Origin: Bifidobacterium miconisargentati
GTDB taxonomy: Bacteria > Actinomycetota > Actinomycetes > Actinomycetales > Bifidobacteriaceae
Assembly: GCF_019331675.1 (NCBI RefSeq)
Contig: NZ_JAHBBJ010000010.1
Span: forward strand, 46,728-110,727
Length of the DNA stretch: 64,000 bases
Reading direction: 5' to 3'
In this document: positions 16,320 through 26,140 of the stretch, one piece after another
Layout of the letters: each line of letters starts with the position of its first letter
Numbering within the stretch: position 1 is the stretch's first letter
Notes under the pieces: generated by a model
The model's database searches: none
The model's input: only the letters and a program-made list of their open reading frames with translations
What the model was told of the DNA's origin: nothing
Program-made: the position numbers and the translations under genes

Positions 16320-17567
16320 TGCCTCGAACCGCCTGGACAGCGGCACGGACACTACGGTACCCAATGCCAGCAATCCGGCCGAGGCCAACAGCACCGCGGC
16401 CACGGGCAGCTGGTCGAACGCCCAGCCATAGGCCATTTGGCCGAGCGGCTGCGCGCACATGCTCACCGCCGCCACCATCGCCATCACCTTGCCGGTCATG
16501 GCGTCCGGCGTGCTGAGCTGGATGGTCGGCACGGCGATGAGGTTCGAGAAGCAGCTCGCCACCATCGTGCCGAACGTGAAGCCCACCAGCACCACGAGCT
16601 TCACCCAGGCGGACACCGGCAGCAGGAACACGATGCCCTGCGGCAGGAGCGACACCGTCAACCCCACCATCGCAAAGGGGAACCCGCGCATCGTGAGCTT
16701 CGCCGCGAACAGCCCGGCGACGAACGCGCCCACCACGCCGGATACGCCCACCAAGCCGTCCGCGACGCCGTAGACCGTGGCGTCGAAGCCCAGCACCGTG
16801 CGGATGACGTAGGGGAAGCCCACCGCCGAATTGCCGATGATCACGAAATTCAGCGAGGCCGCGAACAGCAGCAGTGCGAACACGTTCGGCCGGTCCCTAA
16901 CCAGGAACCGCATGCCGGCCTTGAGATCCTCGAGGGGCGTGGGCAGCTCCTCATCGCCGCGGTCGGGCGCGGCCAGACGGATGAAGCATTCGAGAACGGC
17001 CGCCGCGGCGAAACTCACGATGGTGACGACCATCATCGGCCGGATGCCGAACATCGCGTACAGCACGCCGCCCAGGAAACTCGGCAGCAGAGAGCCGAGC
17101 TGCTGAACCTGATTGACCACGGCCATCGCCTGCCGCAACGTGCCTTGGCCGTAATCGCGGAACATCTGGGGGAGCGTGGCCTGCACGGTCGGCGTCTCGA
17201 ACGCACCGAGCACGGCCAGGGCCACCTGCATCACCGTGATGGCCACGATGCTGAAGCCCACCGCGGCGAACGTGAGCGCGCTCGCCAGCACCAGCACGGC
17301 GGAGATGGCGTCGAGCGCCACCATGATGGTGCGGCGGTTCACACGGTCGGCCAGCACGCCGCCGAAGGGGGAGAGCACGATCATCGGCACCACGGAAATC
17401 GCCAGAATGGAGCCGAATATGGTGGCCGAACCGGTCTCGTCCAGCACCCACATGGCCATCGCGAAACGGAGCATGAGATTGCCGAACAGCGAGATGCCCT
17501 GTCCGGCGACGAGCAGGATGAAGTCGCGGCCGAGCAGCGGCGAACGGGTGGATTGCGGATTGGTCAT
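16317..17567 (-). CDS. MFS transporter, macrolide/multidrug exporter type
   Basis: A 416-residue major facilitator protein with about 12 membrane helices. The start at 17567 (MTNPQSTRSPLLGRDFILLVAGQ) follows AAGGAAAC. The loop 2-3 signature is seen as GGVLADRVNRRTIM, after SPF. The MefA/NreB-like N-terminus (DFILLVAGQGISLFGNLMLRFAMAMWVLDETGSA) suggests the MFS_3 drug-efflux group. Substrate unknown. It is divergent from argS with 146 bp between. Confidence 0.85.
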   Translation of the reverse strand: MTNPQSTRSPLLGRDFILLVAGQGISLFGNLMLRFAMAMWVLDETGSATIFGSILAISVVPMIVLSPFGGVLADRVNRRTIMVALDAISAVLVLASALTFAAVGFSIVAITVMQVALAVLGAFETPTVQATLPQMFRDYGQGTLRQAMAVVNQVQQLGSLLPSFLGGVLYAMFGIRPMMVVTIVSFAAAAVLECFIRLAAPDRGDEELPTPLEDLKAGMRFLVRDRPNVFALLLFAASLNFVIIGNSAVGFPYVIRTVLGFDATVYGVADGLVGVSGVVGAFVAGLFAAKLTMRGFPFAMVGLTVSLLPQGIVFLLPVSAWVKLVVLVGFTFGTMVASCFSNLIAVPTIQLSTPDAMTGKVMAMVAAVSMCAQPLGQMAYGWAFDQLPVAAVLLASAGLLALGTVVSVPLSRRFEA

Positions 17568-17713
17568 GATGTTTCCTTGGCTGGATGCTGTGCTGCCCTG
17601 CACTATATACATACCGTCAGTCGGCATGTATCGGGTCGTATGCTCAGCCAGGCCCGCCGGGACAGGGTGGCCCGCACGCCGCAAACGTCACCGTTGCCGG
17701 TATCCTTGAAAGA

Positions 17714-19552
17714 ATGAGTCCTGAAGCCTTAAGTGAACTGATTTCCAAGATTGCCCACAACCTCGTTGCCGCCGGTCAGGCCGGCACCCTCACCGACGAT
17801 CTGATCCCGCCCGTCGAGAAGCTCGCCGTCATGCGCCCGAAGGACCGCGCCCACGGCGACTGGGCCTCCAACATCGCCATGCAGCTGGCCAAGAAAGCCG
17901 GCATGAGGCCGCACGACCTGGCCGAACCGTTCGCCGCCGCGCTCGCCGAGGCCGACGGCATCAAGTCCGTGGAAGTGGCCGGCCCCGGCTTCATCAACAT
18001 CACCCTTGACTCCGCGTCGGCCGCCGCCGTGGTGGACCAAGTGCTGAACGCGCCCGCCGACGAGCACGGCATCTCCACCTACGGCCGCAACGACCACCTG
18101 TCCGGCAAGACCCTGAACCTCGAGTTCGTCTCCGCCAACCCCACCGGCCCGATCCATATCGGCGGCACCCGCTGGGCAGCCACCGGCGACTCGATGGCCC
18201 GCGTGCTCGAAGCCAACGGCGCCAAGGTGGTGCGCGAATACTACTTCAACGACCATGGCGAGCAGATCAACCGCTTCGCCAAGTCGCTCGTGGCCGCCTG
18301 GGCCCGTGCCAACGACCTCGGCGAGGCCGGCTACCAGACCGAGACCCCGTTCGACGGCTACAAGGGCGCGTACATCGACGAGATCGCCCGCCGCGTCCAG
18401 GACGAGGCCAAGGCCGACGGCGTGGAGCTCACCGCGCTGCAGCATGAGGACCAGGGCCTCAACGCCGACGGCGAGCCGATCGGCGAGTCCGATTCCGAGG
18501 TGCGCGAGGAGTTCCGCAAGCGCGCCGTGCCGATGATGTTCGACGAGATCCGCAAGTCAATGAAGGACTTCCGCGTCCACTTCGACGTGTGGTTCCACGA
18601 GAACAGTCTGTACTCCGACGGCGAGGTCAAGCGCGCCATCGAGGTACTGCGCGAGCGCGGTGACATCTACGAGAAGGACGGCGCCACCTGGTTCGAATCC
18701 ACCAAGCACGGCGACGACAAGGACCGCGTGATCATCAAGTCCAACGGCGAGTTCGCGTACTTCGCCGCGGACATCGCGTACTACTGGAACAAGCGCCACC
18801 GCGCCACCGACCCGGCCGACGTGGCCATCTACATGCTCGGCGCCGACCACCACGGCTACATCGGCCGCATGATGGCCATGTGCGCCGCCTTCGGCGACAA
18901 GCCCGGCGAGAACATGCAGATCCTCATCGGCCAGCTGGTCAACGTGCTGAAGGACGGCAAGGCCGTGCGCATGTCGAAGCGCGCCGGCAACGTCGTGACC
19001 ATCGACGACCTGGTCGAGGCCATCGGCACGGACGCCTCCCGCTACTCGCTGGCCCGCACCGACTACAACTCCCCGGTGGACATCGACCTCAACCTGCTTG
19101 CCTCCCACTCCAACGACAACCCGGTCTACTACGTGCAGTACGCACACGCCCGCTCCTGTAACGTGGACCGCAATGCCGAGGCCGCCGGCATCACATACGA
19201 GGGCGCCGACCTGAGCCTGCTCGACACCGAGGCGGACGGCGAGGTGCTCGCCGCGCTCGCCCAGTGGCCGGCCCTGCTGACCCTGGCCGGCGACGCCCGT
19301 GCACCGCACCGTGTGGCCCACTACCTTGAGGACCTGGCCGCCGCGTACCACAAGTGGTACAACGTCGAGCGCGTGGTGCCGATGGAGCTGACCGACCCGG
19401 AGACCCGTGGCGACGAGGCCGAGGCCGCGCGCATCGCCAAGGCCCCGGAGCCCGCCCGCGCCGCCGCACGCCTCAAGCTCAACGACGCCGTGCGCGACGT
19501 GATCGCCGCCGGCCTCGACCTGCTCGGCGTCACCGCTCCGGAGAAGATGTGA
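17714..19552 (+). CDS. argS: Arginyl-tRNA synthetase
   Basis: A class I synthetase that charges tRNA-Arg. 612 residues from the ATG at 17714 (MSPEALSELISKIAHN). An N-terminal Add1-type domain comes first, then the catalytic HIGG (H148) in ANPTGPIHIGGTRW, and the KMSKS-loop as VRMSKRAGN around residue 419. The C-terminal DALR anticodon-binding domain ends RLKLNDAVRDVIAAGLDLLGV. It starts the argS-lysA-hom-thrB cluster, a common actinobacterial gene order. A short inner-type repeat separates it from lysA. Confidence 0.96.
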   Translation: MSPEALSELISKIAHNLVAAGQAGTLTDDLIPPVEKLAVMRPKDRAHGDWASNIAMQLAKKAGMRPHDLAEPFAAALAEADGIKSVEVAGPGFINITLDSASAAAVVDQVLNAPADEHGISTYGRNDHLSGKTLNLEFVSANPTGPIHIGGTRWAATGDSMARVLEANGAKVVREYYFNDHGEQINRFAKSLVAAWARANDLGEAGYQTETPFDGYKGAYIDEIARRVQDEAKADGVELTALQHEDQGLNADGEPIGESDSEVREEFRKRAVPMMFDEIRKSMKDFRVHFDVWFHENSLYSDGEVKRAIEVLRERGDIYEKDGATWFESTKHGDDKDRVIIKSNGEFAYFAADIAYYWNKRHRATDPADVAIYMLGADHHGYIGRMMAMCAAFGDKPGENMQILIGQLVNVLKDGKAVRMSKRAGNVVTIDDLVEAIGTDASRYSLARTDYNSPVDIDLNLLASHSNDNPVYYVQYAHARSCNVDRNAEAAGITYEGADLSLLDTEADGEVLAALAQWPALLTLAGDARAPHRVAHYLEDLAAAYHKWYNVERVVPMELTDPETRGDEAEAARIAKAPEPARAAARLKLNDAVRDVIAAGLDLLGVTAPEKM

Positions 19553-19563
19553 CTTTTTCCCTC

Positions 19564-19614
19564 GGCTCCCCTTGTCAGGGGAGTTGTCACGCACTGCGTG
19601 ACTGAGGGGTAGTC
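19564..19614 (+). repeat. Inner palindromic repeat, short form, between argS and lysA
   Basis: GGCTCCCCTTGTCAGGGGAG, then TTGTCACGCACTGCGTGACT as middle stem, then GAGGGGTAG. The middle stem differs from the usual GTCGGC...GCCGAC but keeps pairing, a compensatory change. Confidence 0.75.
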
Positions 19615-19634
19615 CAAGTAAAAGGACCTGCATC

Positions 19635-21242
19635 ATGCCTATTTCACCGATTTGGCCGGCCGCCACGGCCATTGACCCTGCGACCGGCGCCATCACGTTC
19701 CACGGCCGCACCGCCGAATCGCTCCTGGACGAGTTCGGCTCGCCGCTCTACCTCATCGACACCGACGAGGTGGCCGCCCGCGCACGCCACTTCGTGTCCG
19801 CCGCGGCCAAGGCGTTCAACAACTCCACCACGCATGTGAGCTTCGCTGGCAAAGCGTTCCTGTCCAAGGAGATCGTGCGCCTGGTCACCGCCGAAGGCAT
19901 GCTGGTGGACACCTGCACGATGGGCGAGATGAAGATCGCCCTCGCCGCGGGCGTACCCGGCCGCCGCCTCGTGCTGCACGGCAACAACAAGTCGGACGAG
20001 GAGATCGCCCTCGCCATCGAGCAGGGCTTCGCCAAGATCGTGGTGGACGAGCCGAACGAGCCCGAGCGCATCGCCGCCATCGCCCGCAGGCTCGGCAAGC
20101 GCGCCCGCGTGATGCTGCGCGTCACCGTGGGCGTCCACGCCGGCGGCCACGAGTACATCTCCACCGCGCATGAGGACCAGAAGTTCGGCGTGCCGCTGCT
20201 GCCGTCCGGTGCGGACGCCTCCGTGCTGGACACGGTGCTGAACAATCTCGCCGACGTGACGCCGGCCGTCACGAACGCGCGCATCGCGCCGGCCGCCAAC
20301 GCCGCAGCCGCTGCCGCGCCGAACGAGCCGGCCGAACATCACGAACGCCAGCTGCAGTACGACGTCAAGTACCCGTACGACCTCTCCCACGAAGAGGTCT
20401 CCGATAAGGACAAGGCGCTGGCCGAGGCCATGACGGCCATCGCCGACGGTCCGTCCATCGCCGTGCTCAAGACCATCCTGGCCAACCAGGACGTACTCGA
20501 ACTGGTCGGCGCGCACTCGCACATCGGCTCCAACATCCACGACGCGACCGCCTTCATCCAGGCCGCCAAGCGCATGATGCTGCTGCGCAAGACCCTGTAC
20601 GCCACCGACGCCTTCACCCTGCCGGAGATCGACCTCGGCGGCGGCTACTCCGTGGCCTACACGGACGGCGAGGACTCGATGGACATCGACGTGGAGCTCA
20701 CCCGCCTGGCCGAGGCCGTGACCGCCACCAACCGCGCGCTCGGCATGCCTGCCCCGGCCATCAGCTTCGAGCCCGGCCGCTACATCGTGGCCCCCGCCGG
20801 CGTGACGCTGTACCGCGTGGGCACCATCAAGCATGTGCATCTGTCCGACGCCAAGGATTCCGCCGGCAACCCGATCAGCGAGCGTGTGTACGTCTCGGTG
20901 GACGGCGGCATGTCCGACAACATCCGCCCGGCCCTGTACGGCGCCGACTACACCGCGCGCCTCGCCAACCGCGAAGGTTCCGACGAGACGATGCTTGCCC
21001 GCGTGTGCGGCATGCACTGCGAGTCCGGCGACATCGTGGTGCACGAGGTGAGGCTCCCCGCCGACCTGAAGCGCGGCGACATCCTGGCCGTGCCGGTCAC
21101 CGGCGCATACGGCCGCACGATGGCATCCAACTACAACCAGGCGCTCATCCCGGCGGTCGTGGCCGTGAGCGAGTCCGGCGCGCACGTGATGCTGCGCCGC
21201 CAGACCATCGATGACCTGCTCGCCCTCGACGTGAGCGAGTGA
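19635..21242 (+). CDS. lysA: Diaminopimelate decarboxylase
   Basis: The last step of lysine synthesis: PLP-dependent decarboxylation of meso-diaminopimelate. Fold type III. The PLP Lys is K73 in SFAGKAFL, with HSHIGSN, DLGGGYSVAY and EPGRYIVAPAG further on. The active-site Cys motif CGMHCESGD is intact. The protein is 535 residues, longer than the common ~420-450. The excess lies mostly at about residues 200-275, an Ala-rich/acidic insertion (NAAAAAAPNEPAEHHERQ) between the KFGVPL and HSHIGSN motifs. It starts at 19635 with AAAGGA upstream. It is likely co-transcribed with argS and hom. Confidence 0.95.
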   Translation: MPISPIWPAATAIDPATGAITFHGRTAESLLDEFGSPLYLIDTDEVAARARHFVSAAAKAFNNSTTHVSFAGKAFLSKEIVRLVTAEGMLVDTCTMGEMKIALAAGVPGRRLVLHGNNKSDEEIALAIEQGFAKIVVDEPNEPERIAAIARRLGKRARVMLRVTVGVHAGGHEYISTAHEDQKFGVPLLPSGADASVLDTVLNNLADVTPAVTNARIAPAANAAAAAAPNEPAEHHERQLQYDVKYPYDLSHEEVSDKDKALAEAMTAIADGPSIAVLKTILANQDVLELVGAHSHIGSNIHDATAFIQAAKRMMLLRKTLYATDAFTLPEIDLGGGYSVAYTDGEDSMDIDVELTRLAEAVTATNRALGMPAPAISFEPGRYIVAPAGVTLYRVGTIKHVHLSDAKDSAGNPISERVYVSVDGGMSDNIRPALYGADYTARLANREGSDETMLARVCGMHCESGDIVVHEVRLPADLKRGDILAVPVTGAYGRTMASNYNQALIPAVVAVSESGAHVMLRRQTIDDLLALDVSE

Positions 21243-21306
21243 GCCGGTACCGGCAAAGGCAAGCAAGTCGAATGGACGATTCCCGGCCGCTGTAGGAATC
21301 AATCCG

Positions 21307-21312
21307 TACAAT
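21307..21312 (+). promoter_or_regulatory. Candidate -10 element before hom
   Basis: TACAAT in the context AATCCGTACAATG, 38 bp before the hom start. The same context (AATCCATACAATG) recurs before the Maf-Nudix gene. No good -35 is seen. Confidence 0.35.
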
Positions 21313-21349
21313 GGCCGTGGAGCAATACCTCTTTGGAAGGACCCCTCAA

Positions 21350-22666
21350 GTGGCAGAAAAGAACGAAACCCCGATTCGCGTAGGCCTGCTGGGCGCCGGC
21401 ACGGTCGGCTCCCAGACCGCCCGCCTCATCGTCGAGCAGAAGGACGAGCTGTCCGCCCGCATCGGCCGTCCGATCGAGCTGACCGGCGTGGCATGCCTGG
21501 ATCCGAAGGAAACCGAGCAGTTCCCGTGGATCGACCAGTCCATCGTCACCACGGACACCATGAGCGTGGCCACCAACGCGGACATCGTCGTCGAGCTCAT
21601 CGGCGGCACCACCGTGGCCCGCACGTTCGTGCTTGCCGCCATCGAGTCCGGCGCCTCCGTGGTCACCGCGAACAAGGCGCTGCTGGCCAAGTACGGCCCG
21701 GAGATCTACGCCGCGGCCGAAGCCAAGGGCGTGGACATCTACTTCGAGGCTGCCGTGGGTGGCGCCATCCCGTTCCTGCGCCCGCTGCGTGAGTCCCTCG
21801 TGGGCGACAAGGTGACCAGCATGCTCGGCATCGTCAACGGCACCACCAACTACATCCTCGACGAGATGACCACCAAGGGCCTCCAGTTCGATGACGTGTT
21901 GAAGGACGCCCAGGCCAAGGGCTACGCCGAAGCCGACCCGACCGGCGACATCGAGGGCTACGACGCCGCCAACAAGGCCGCCATCATGGCCACGCTCGGC
22001 TTCCACACCTCCGTAACCATCGACGACGTGTCCGTCGAGGGCATCACCAAGATCACCGCCGACGACATCGCCGCCGCCACCGCCGAGGGCAAGGTCATCA
22101 AGCTGCTCGCCGTGGTCGAGAACGGCGAGGCCGGCGTTTCCGCCCGCGTCTACCCGGCCCTGATCCCGGAGACCCACCCGCTGGCCTCCGTGCACGGTTC
22201 GTTCAACGCCGTGTTCGTCAAGGCCGAGGCCGCCGACGATCTCATGTTCTACGGCCGTGGCGCCGGTGGCGCCCCGACCGCCTCCGCCGTGGTGGGCGAC
22301 GTGGTCACCGAGGCCCGTCACATCGCCGCCGGCTGCACCGGTCCGTCCATCCCGCTGTACAAGAACCTGAAGAAGGCCCCGATCAACGCCTCCAAGGCCG
22401 CGTTCGCCGTGCGCTTCCTCATCCACGACAAGCCGGGCGTGCTGGCTGCCATCGCCGCCGAGTTCGCCAAGAACGGCGTGTCCATCAATGGCGTGAATCA
22501 GGACCTCAAGCCCACCATGACCGACCCCGGCTATGACGGCGAGATCCAGCAGCTGCGCGTGGTGACCCACCTGACCGACGAGGAGACGCTGCGCGAGACC
22601 GTCAAGGCCGTGCAGGCGCTCGACTTCGTGACCGGCGAACCGTCCATCCTGCGCGTGCTGGACTGA
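21350..22666 (+). CDS. hom: Homoserine dehydrogenase
   Basis: Reduces aspartate semialdehyde to homoserine for threonine and methionine. The GTG at 21350 with GGAAGGA eight bases upstream gives 438 residues (VAEKNETPIRVGLLGAGTVG). The NAD(P) site is GLLGAGTVGSQ. Catalytic-domain motifs include TANKALLAKYG, EAAVGGAIP and NGTTNYILDEM...EGYDAANKAAI. A C-terminal ACT domain (RFLIHDKPGVLAAIAAEFAKNGVSI) indicates feedback inhibition, normally by threonine. An upstream ATG at 21311 lacks a ribosome-binding site. Confidence 0.95.
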   Translation: MAEKNETPIRVGLLGAGTVGSQTARLIVEQKDELSARIGRPIELTGVACLDPKETEQFPWIDQSIVTTDTMSVATNADIVVELIGGTTVARTFVLAAIESGASVVTANKALLAKYGPEIYAAAEAKGVDIYFEAAVGGAIPFLRPLRESLVGDKVTSMLGIVNGTTNYILDEMTTKGLQFDDVLKDAQAKGYAEADPTGDIEGYDAANKAAIMATLGFHTSVTIDDVSVEGITKITADDIAAATAEGKVIKLLAVVENGEAGVSARVYPALIPETHPLASVHGSFNAVFVKAEAADDLMFYGRGAGGAPTASAVVGDVVTEARHIAAGCTGPSIPLYKNLKKAPINASKAAFAVRFLIHDKPGVLAAIAAEFAKNGVSINGVNQDLKPTMTDPGYDGEIQQLRVVTHLTDEETLRETVKAVQALDFVTGEPSILRVLD

Positions 22667-22971
22667 TTTCGTGCTTCAACAGTAGTGAGCGTCGCAGCAT
22701 AATACGGCATCGCACGCAGTGTGATTCCCGGTAGCGTGGAGCTCCCCTCAGTCAGCTTCGCTGACAGCTCGTCCTGCAATTACGGACGAACTTCGTTCGC
22801 ATGTTGTTGGCTCGACTGTCGTCTCGCACATTGCCTACAAACAGCTCTGCTGTTTGCTTTACGGCAACGTCCTCACAGAGGGGAGCCTGTGTATGTGGTT
22901 TCGGCTCCCCTCTCTGAGAGGAGCCGGCTGCGGAGCAGGCTGAGGGGAGCTCGTTTTTTTAAGGAACAACC
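22667..22971. repeat. hom-thrB gap: long inner repeat (inverted) plus a short one
   Basis: 22740-22887 is the 146-nt long inner repeat in reverse orientation, without the outer inverted ends that surround the copies at 3312 and 6719. A short variant follows at about 22902-22952 (CGGCTCCCCTCTCTGAGAGGAGCCGG...). The gap contains no gene; thrB may be read from hom through these hairpins. Confidence 0.7.
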
Positions 22972-24060
22972 ATGAATCCAATCTGTTCACAGGTGCGCGT
23001 GCGCGTGCCCGCCACGTCCGCCAACCTCGGCTCCGGCTTCGACACCGTGGGCTTGGCACTCGACTACCACGACGAGCTCACCTTCACGCTCAATCCCGAC
23101 CCCGCCGACGGCATCGCCCACGTGTTCATCCACGGCGAGGGTGAGGACACGCTCCCGCGCGACGAAACCCACCTGGTGGTCTCCACCTTCCGCCGCGCCT
23201 GCGCCACGTTTGGTCTGGGACGTCTCGGCTTCACGCTCGAGGCCACCAACAACATTCCGCAGGCCCGAGGCATGGGTTCCTCCGCCGAGGCCATCGTGGC
23301 CGGCATCGCGGCTGCCGCGGCCTTCGCCCAGCCCGGCGAGCTCAACCGTCCGGCCATCTTCGACATGGCCGCGCAGATCGAAGGCCATCCGGACAACGTG
23401 GCTCCGGCCGTATTCGGTGGCCTGACCGTCTCCTGGGACTTCGCCACCGCCGAAGGCGTCGGCTCGGTGGCCATCCCCGGCGGCGAACCGCTGCATGGCG
23501 GCTTCCACACGGTCAACTACCCGGTCGACCCGGCCATCACCGCGGCCGTGTTCGTGCCGGACTACGAGCTGTCCACCGAAAAGGCGCGTCAGGCGCTGCC
23601 TAAGGAAGTGCCTCATAAGGACGCGGTGTACAACGTGTCCCGTGTGGGACTGCTGCCGGCCGCGATGAATCCGGTGGTGCTGGCACAGGCCGAGGCCCAG
23701 GGTGGCGCCGATGCGCTGGGCGGAAACTCCACAGGCGCAGGTGCCGGTCAGGTGACTCCCGCCGCGTTCGCCACCGCGGCCGCGCAGGCCAATGCGCTGC
23801 TGTTCACGGCCACGCAGGATCGACTGCATCAGCCGTATCGCACGCCACTGATGCCGCCGTCCGCCGAACTGATCGAGTTGTTCCGTGCCAAGGGCTACGC
23901 CGCCGCCGTCTCCGGTGCCGGCCCGTGCGTGCTCGTGCTGCACTACGGCAACGCACGCGAGGCCATCGACCAGGTGGCCGCCACTCAGCTGGCATCCGGG
24001 CACTGGCGCGTGCTGCACCTGCCCATCAACACCAAGGGTGTGGAGATCGAACGGCGCTAG
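22972..24060 (+). CDS. thrB: Homoserine kinase
   Basis: Phosphorylates homoserine on the way to threonine. A GHMP kinase of 362 residues starting MNPICSQVRVRVPATSANLGSGFD, with AAGGAA just upstream. The ATP-binding glycine-rich loop is NNIPQARGMGSSAEAIVAG, preceded by an N-terminal PATSANLGSGFDTVGLAL. HPDNVAPAVFGG and the C-terminal VSGAGPCVLVL complete the family pattern. It closes the amino acid cluster; thrC is not in the window. Confidence 0.95.
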   Translation: MNPICSQVRVRVPATSANLGSGFDTVGLALDYHDELTFTLNPDPADGIAHVFIHGEGEDTLPRDETHLVVSTFRRACATFGLGRLGFTLEATNNIPQARGMGSSAEAIVAGIAAAAAFAQPGELNRPAIFDMAAQIEGHPDNVAPAVFGGLTVSWDFATAEGVGSVAIPGGEPLHGGFHTVNYPVDPAITAAVFVPDYELSTEKARQALPKEVPHKDAVYNVSRVGLLPAAMNPVVLAQAEAQGGADALGGNSTGAGAGQVTPAAFATAAAQANALLFTATQDRLHQPYRTPLMPPSAELIELFRAKGYAAAVSGAGPCVLVLHYGNAREAIDQVAATQLASGHWRVLHLPINTKGVEIERR

Positions 24061-24117
24061 GGGAGGAGCCCGATCGGTGTGACTCCTTATCGGCCCTCCT
24101 ACTGCTGAACAACCACG

Positions 24118-24228
24118 AAACAGACACTATGTATGCGGCTGAACGAAGCATCCGCATACATAGTGTCTGTTTTGCTCTGTAAAACCTCACTAAGTATGCG
24201 AGGCCATGGTCGGGCCGCATACTTAGTG
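24118..24228. terminator. Twin related hairpins after thrB
   Basis: Hairpin 1: 21-bp perfect stem (24118-24138 with 24152-24172), loop of 13. Hairpin 2: 13-bp perfect stem CACTAAGTATGCG (24188-24200 with 24216-24228). Both stems share CACTA-N-GTATGCG. TTTTGC follows the first. They lie between convergent thrB and the ABC permease gene and could stop transcription from both sides. Confidence 0.6.
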
Positions 24229-24303
24229 ACGGTTCGCGTCGGCCGGCATTGATGTACAGCGGTCGGCAGTGGCTCATACCGGCTGCAGAACCGACGCAGC
24301 CGG

Positions 24304-26127
24304 TCAGCTCATCAACAATTCGCGGCGACTGAGCCGGAACGTCGAAAACACCCAAGCCGCCGCGGACAGCGCCAGCACGCCCAACGGCATCCACGCCTCC
24401 AACCCCGGCACGGTCAGCCGGTTCGTGAACCAGTTGCCCATGAGGAACATGTTCTGGAAGTAGATGAACCGTGAGGGCAGCAGCACGAGGGACAGTAGCG
24501 GCACCATCACCAGCAGCATCCGGATGATCGAGCGCATCGACCGGCACAGCCACGCGCCCAGCATCGTGACCGCCAGCGTCAGCACCAGCACCGTCGCGCT
24601 GATGATCGCCAAGTACTGCCCGAACGTCCAATAGGCCCACGGCACGATCGGCGCGCCAAACAGGTATTCGAGCGAGATTCCGGCGATAGCCGCATTAGAG
24701 CTGAGATTCAGCACCGGCACGGCAAGGAAGTCGCGCAACATCACCGTCAGCGGAATGCCGAACACGGCCAGCGAAGTCACGCCGATGATCAGCGAGCTGG
24801 CCGCCGTCGCAGCCACGCGCGCGTGCTGTCCGGCACGGCCCGCACGCGACGCCCATTGCAGTTGCGTCATGCGACGGCCGCGGTCGCGCACCATCACCGG
24901 CACGGTCATCGCGGCGGAGGCGATCACCGAGAACACGGCCACCATGGTCGCATACGCCCACGTTTTTTCCACCACGTTGTACTGTATGTAGCTGGATCGG
25001 CCGGGGTCCGCGGCGTAACGGGCCAGCCGCTCGGTCACGGCCTTCGGCATCGTGCCGGGCACGCGGTATGACTGCGAACCGAGCGAGGCGTCATTCGGGT
25101 CGCATCCGGTGCCGAGCTGGGCGTCGTCTGCGGTGTCGCTGTTGTTGCTATCGTTTGTTGATTCGGAACTACTGGCGTCCGCGGCACCGGTATCGCCAGT
25201 CCCGCTCGCGCTGGAACCGTTGTCATTGGTGCCGTTGTCGCCCGCGGGGCTGGATTTGTTGTCCCCGGTGCTGTCTGTCGCACCGTTGGCGGCATCACCG
25301 GTCCCGGTCCCGCCGCTGCCGTTCGACTCGCCGTCGGTCTCGTTCGTGACCGTCTTGCCGGTGATGTCCGTGGTCGCGCATCCGCCGGAGATCGCGGCCG
25401 ACCAGCCGTTTTCCGCCTCCGCCCGGTAATCGTGTTCGAACTGTTTCTGCAATGCCGTGATCGGATGATCGGTGCTGGCGGTGGACCGCAGCATCTCCAC
25501 CGAATTGGTCAGATTGTGCTGCGCGTCGGCCTGCGTGATGGGGAAATGCCTCATCAGCAGGCTGATGTTGTACAGATCCTGCAACGCCTCGGAATCCCTG
25601 AGGATGATGTGTTCGGCCTCTCCCATGGCACGTTGCTGCTTCTCGCTCATGTGCTCTATCGGGTCCTTTGCCCGTTTGGCGGCGGCGATGGCCGCGCTTT
25701 CAGCCGTACTCGCACCGGTCGAAGTCTTGCCGTCGGTGCGAGTATTGGGCGCACTGGTTGGGTAGAACGGCGTTCTGCCAACAATCGAGTCGTTCCAGCG
25801 CTCATAGCCGGCGAAATCGTTGATTCTGAGTGTCTTGGCCTCGTTCGGGTGCGCTTGGATATCGCGTGTCACCTGCTTTTCGAGACGGGGAATATCGGCC
25901 TTCATCCTGTCAATAGTGGCTTTGTCGGTGAGTGGGCCATACCGCTTGATAAGCCGTCGCTCGCCGGTGAGGGCAAGTGAGGTGCCGGGCTCGTAGGCCT
26001 CGGTGGCGGTGTAGTCGTCGAAGGCCGGCAGGATGCCGACGAACGTCCACAACGCACCCATCGCGATGAGAATCAGTACGGGAAGCGGGCGCCAGATCTT
26101 GCGCATCTCCGCTGCGAACAATGTCAT
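24304..26127 (-). CDS. ABC-2 type transporter permease, large
   Basis: A 607-residue membrane protein starting MTLFAAEMRKIWRPLPVLILIAMGALW after AAAGGAGCC. One membrane helix is at the N-terminus, then a ~330-residue outer region including a low-complexity Ser/Asp/Gly/Asn stretch (residues ~260-340), then six C-terminal helices (including VFSVIASAAMTVPVMV, AVTMLGAWLC). This is the layout of ABC-2 membrane subunits with a large extracytoplasmic insert between the first two helices. It is the last gene of the sigma-membrane protein-ATPase-permease-permease unit. Substrate unknown; peptide export, antimicrobial defence or cell-surface signalling are possible. Confidence 0.75.
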   Translation of the reverse strand: MTLFAAEMRKIWRPLPVLILIAMGALWTFVGILPAFDDYTATEAYEPGTSLALTGERRLIKRYGPLTDKATIDRMKADIPRLEKQVTRDIQAHPNEAKTLRINDFAGYERWNDSIVGRTPFYPTSAPNTRTDGKTSTGASTAESAAIAAAKRAKDPIEHMSEKQQRAMGEAEHIILRDSEALQDLYNISLLMRHFPITQADAQHNLTNSVEMLRSTASTDHPITALQKQFEHDYRAEAENGWSAAISGGCATTDITGKTVTNETDGESNGSGGTGTGDAANGATDSTGDNKSSPAGDNGTNDNGSSASGTGDTGAADASSSESTNDSNNSDTADDAQLGTGCDPNDASLGSQSYRVPGTMPKAVTERLARYAADPGRSSYIQYNVVEKTWAYATMVAVFSVIASAAMTVPVMVRDRGRRMTQLQWASRAGRAGQHARVAATAASSLIIGVTSLAVFGIPLTVMLRDFLAVPVLNLSSNAAIAGISLEYLFGAPIVPWAYWTFGQYLAIISATVLVLTLAVTMLGAWLCRSMRSIIRMLLVMVPLLSLVLLPSRFIYFQNMFLMGNWFTNRLTVPGLEAWMPLGVLALSAAAWVFSTFRLSRRELLMS

Positions 26128-26140
26128 GATGGCTCCTTTG

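Noticed and set aside
17568..17713. T-box or other riboswitch upstream of argS
   Set aside because: The 146-bp gap is short and shows no specifier-loop or T-box sequence.
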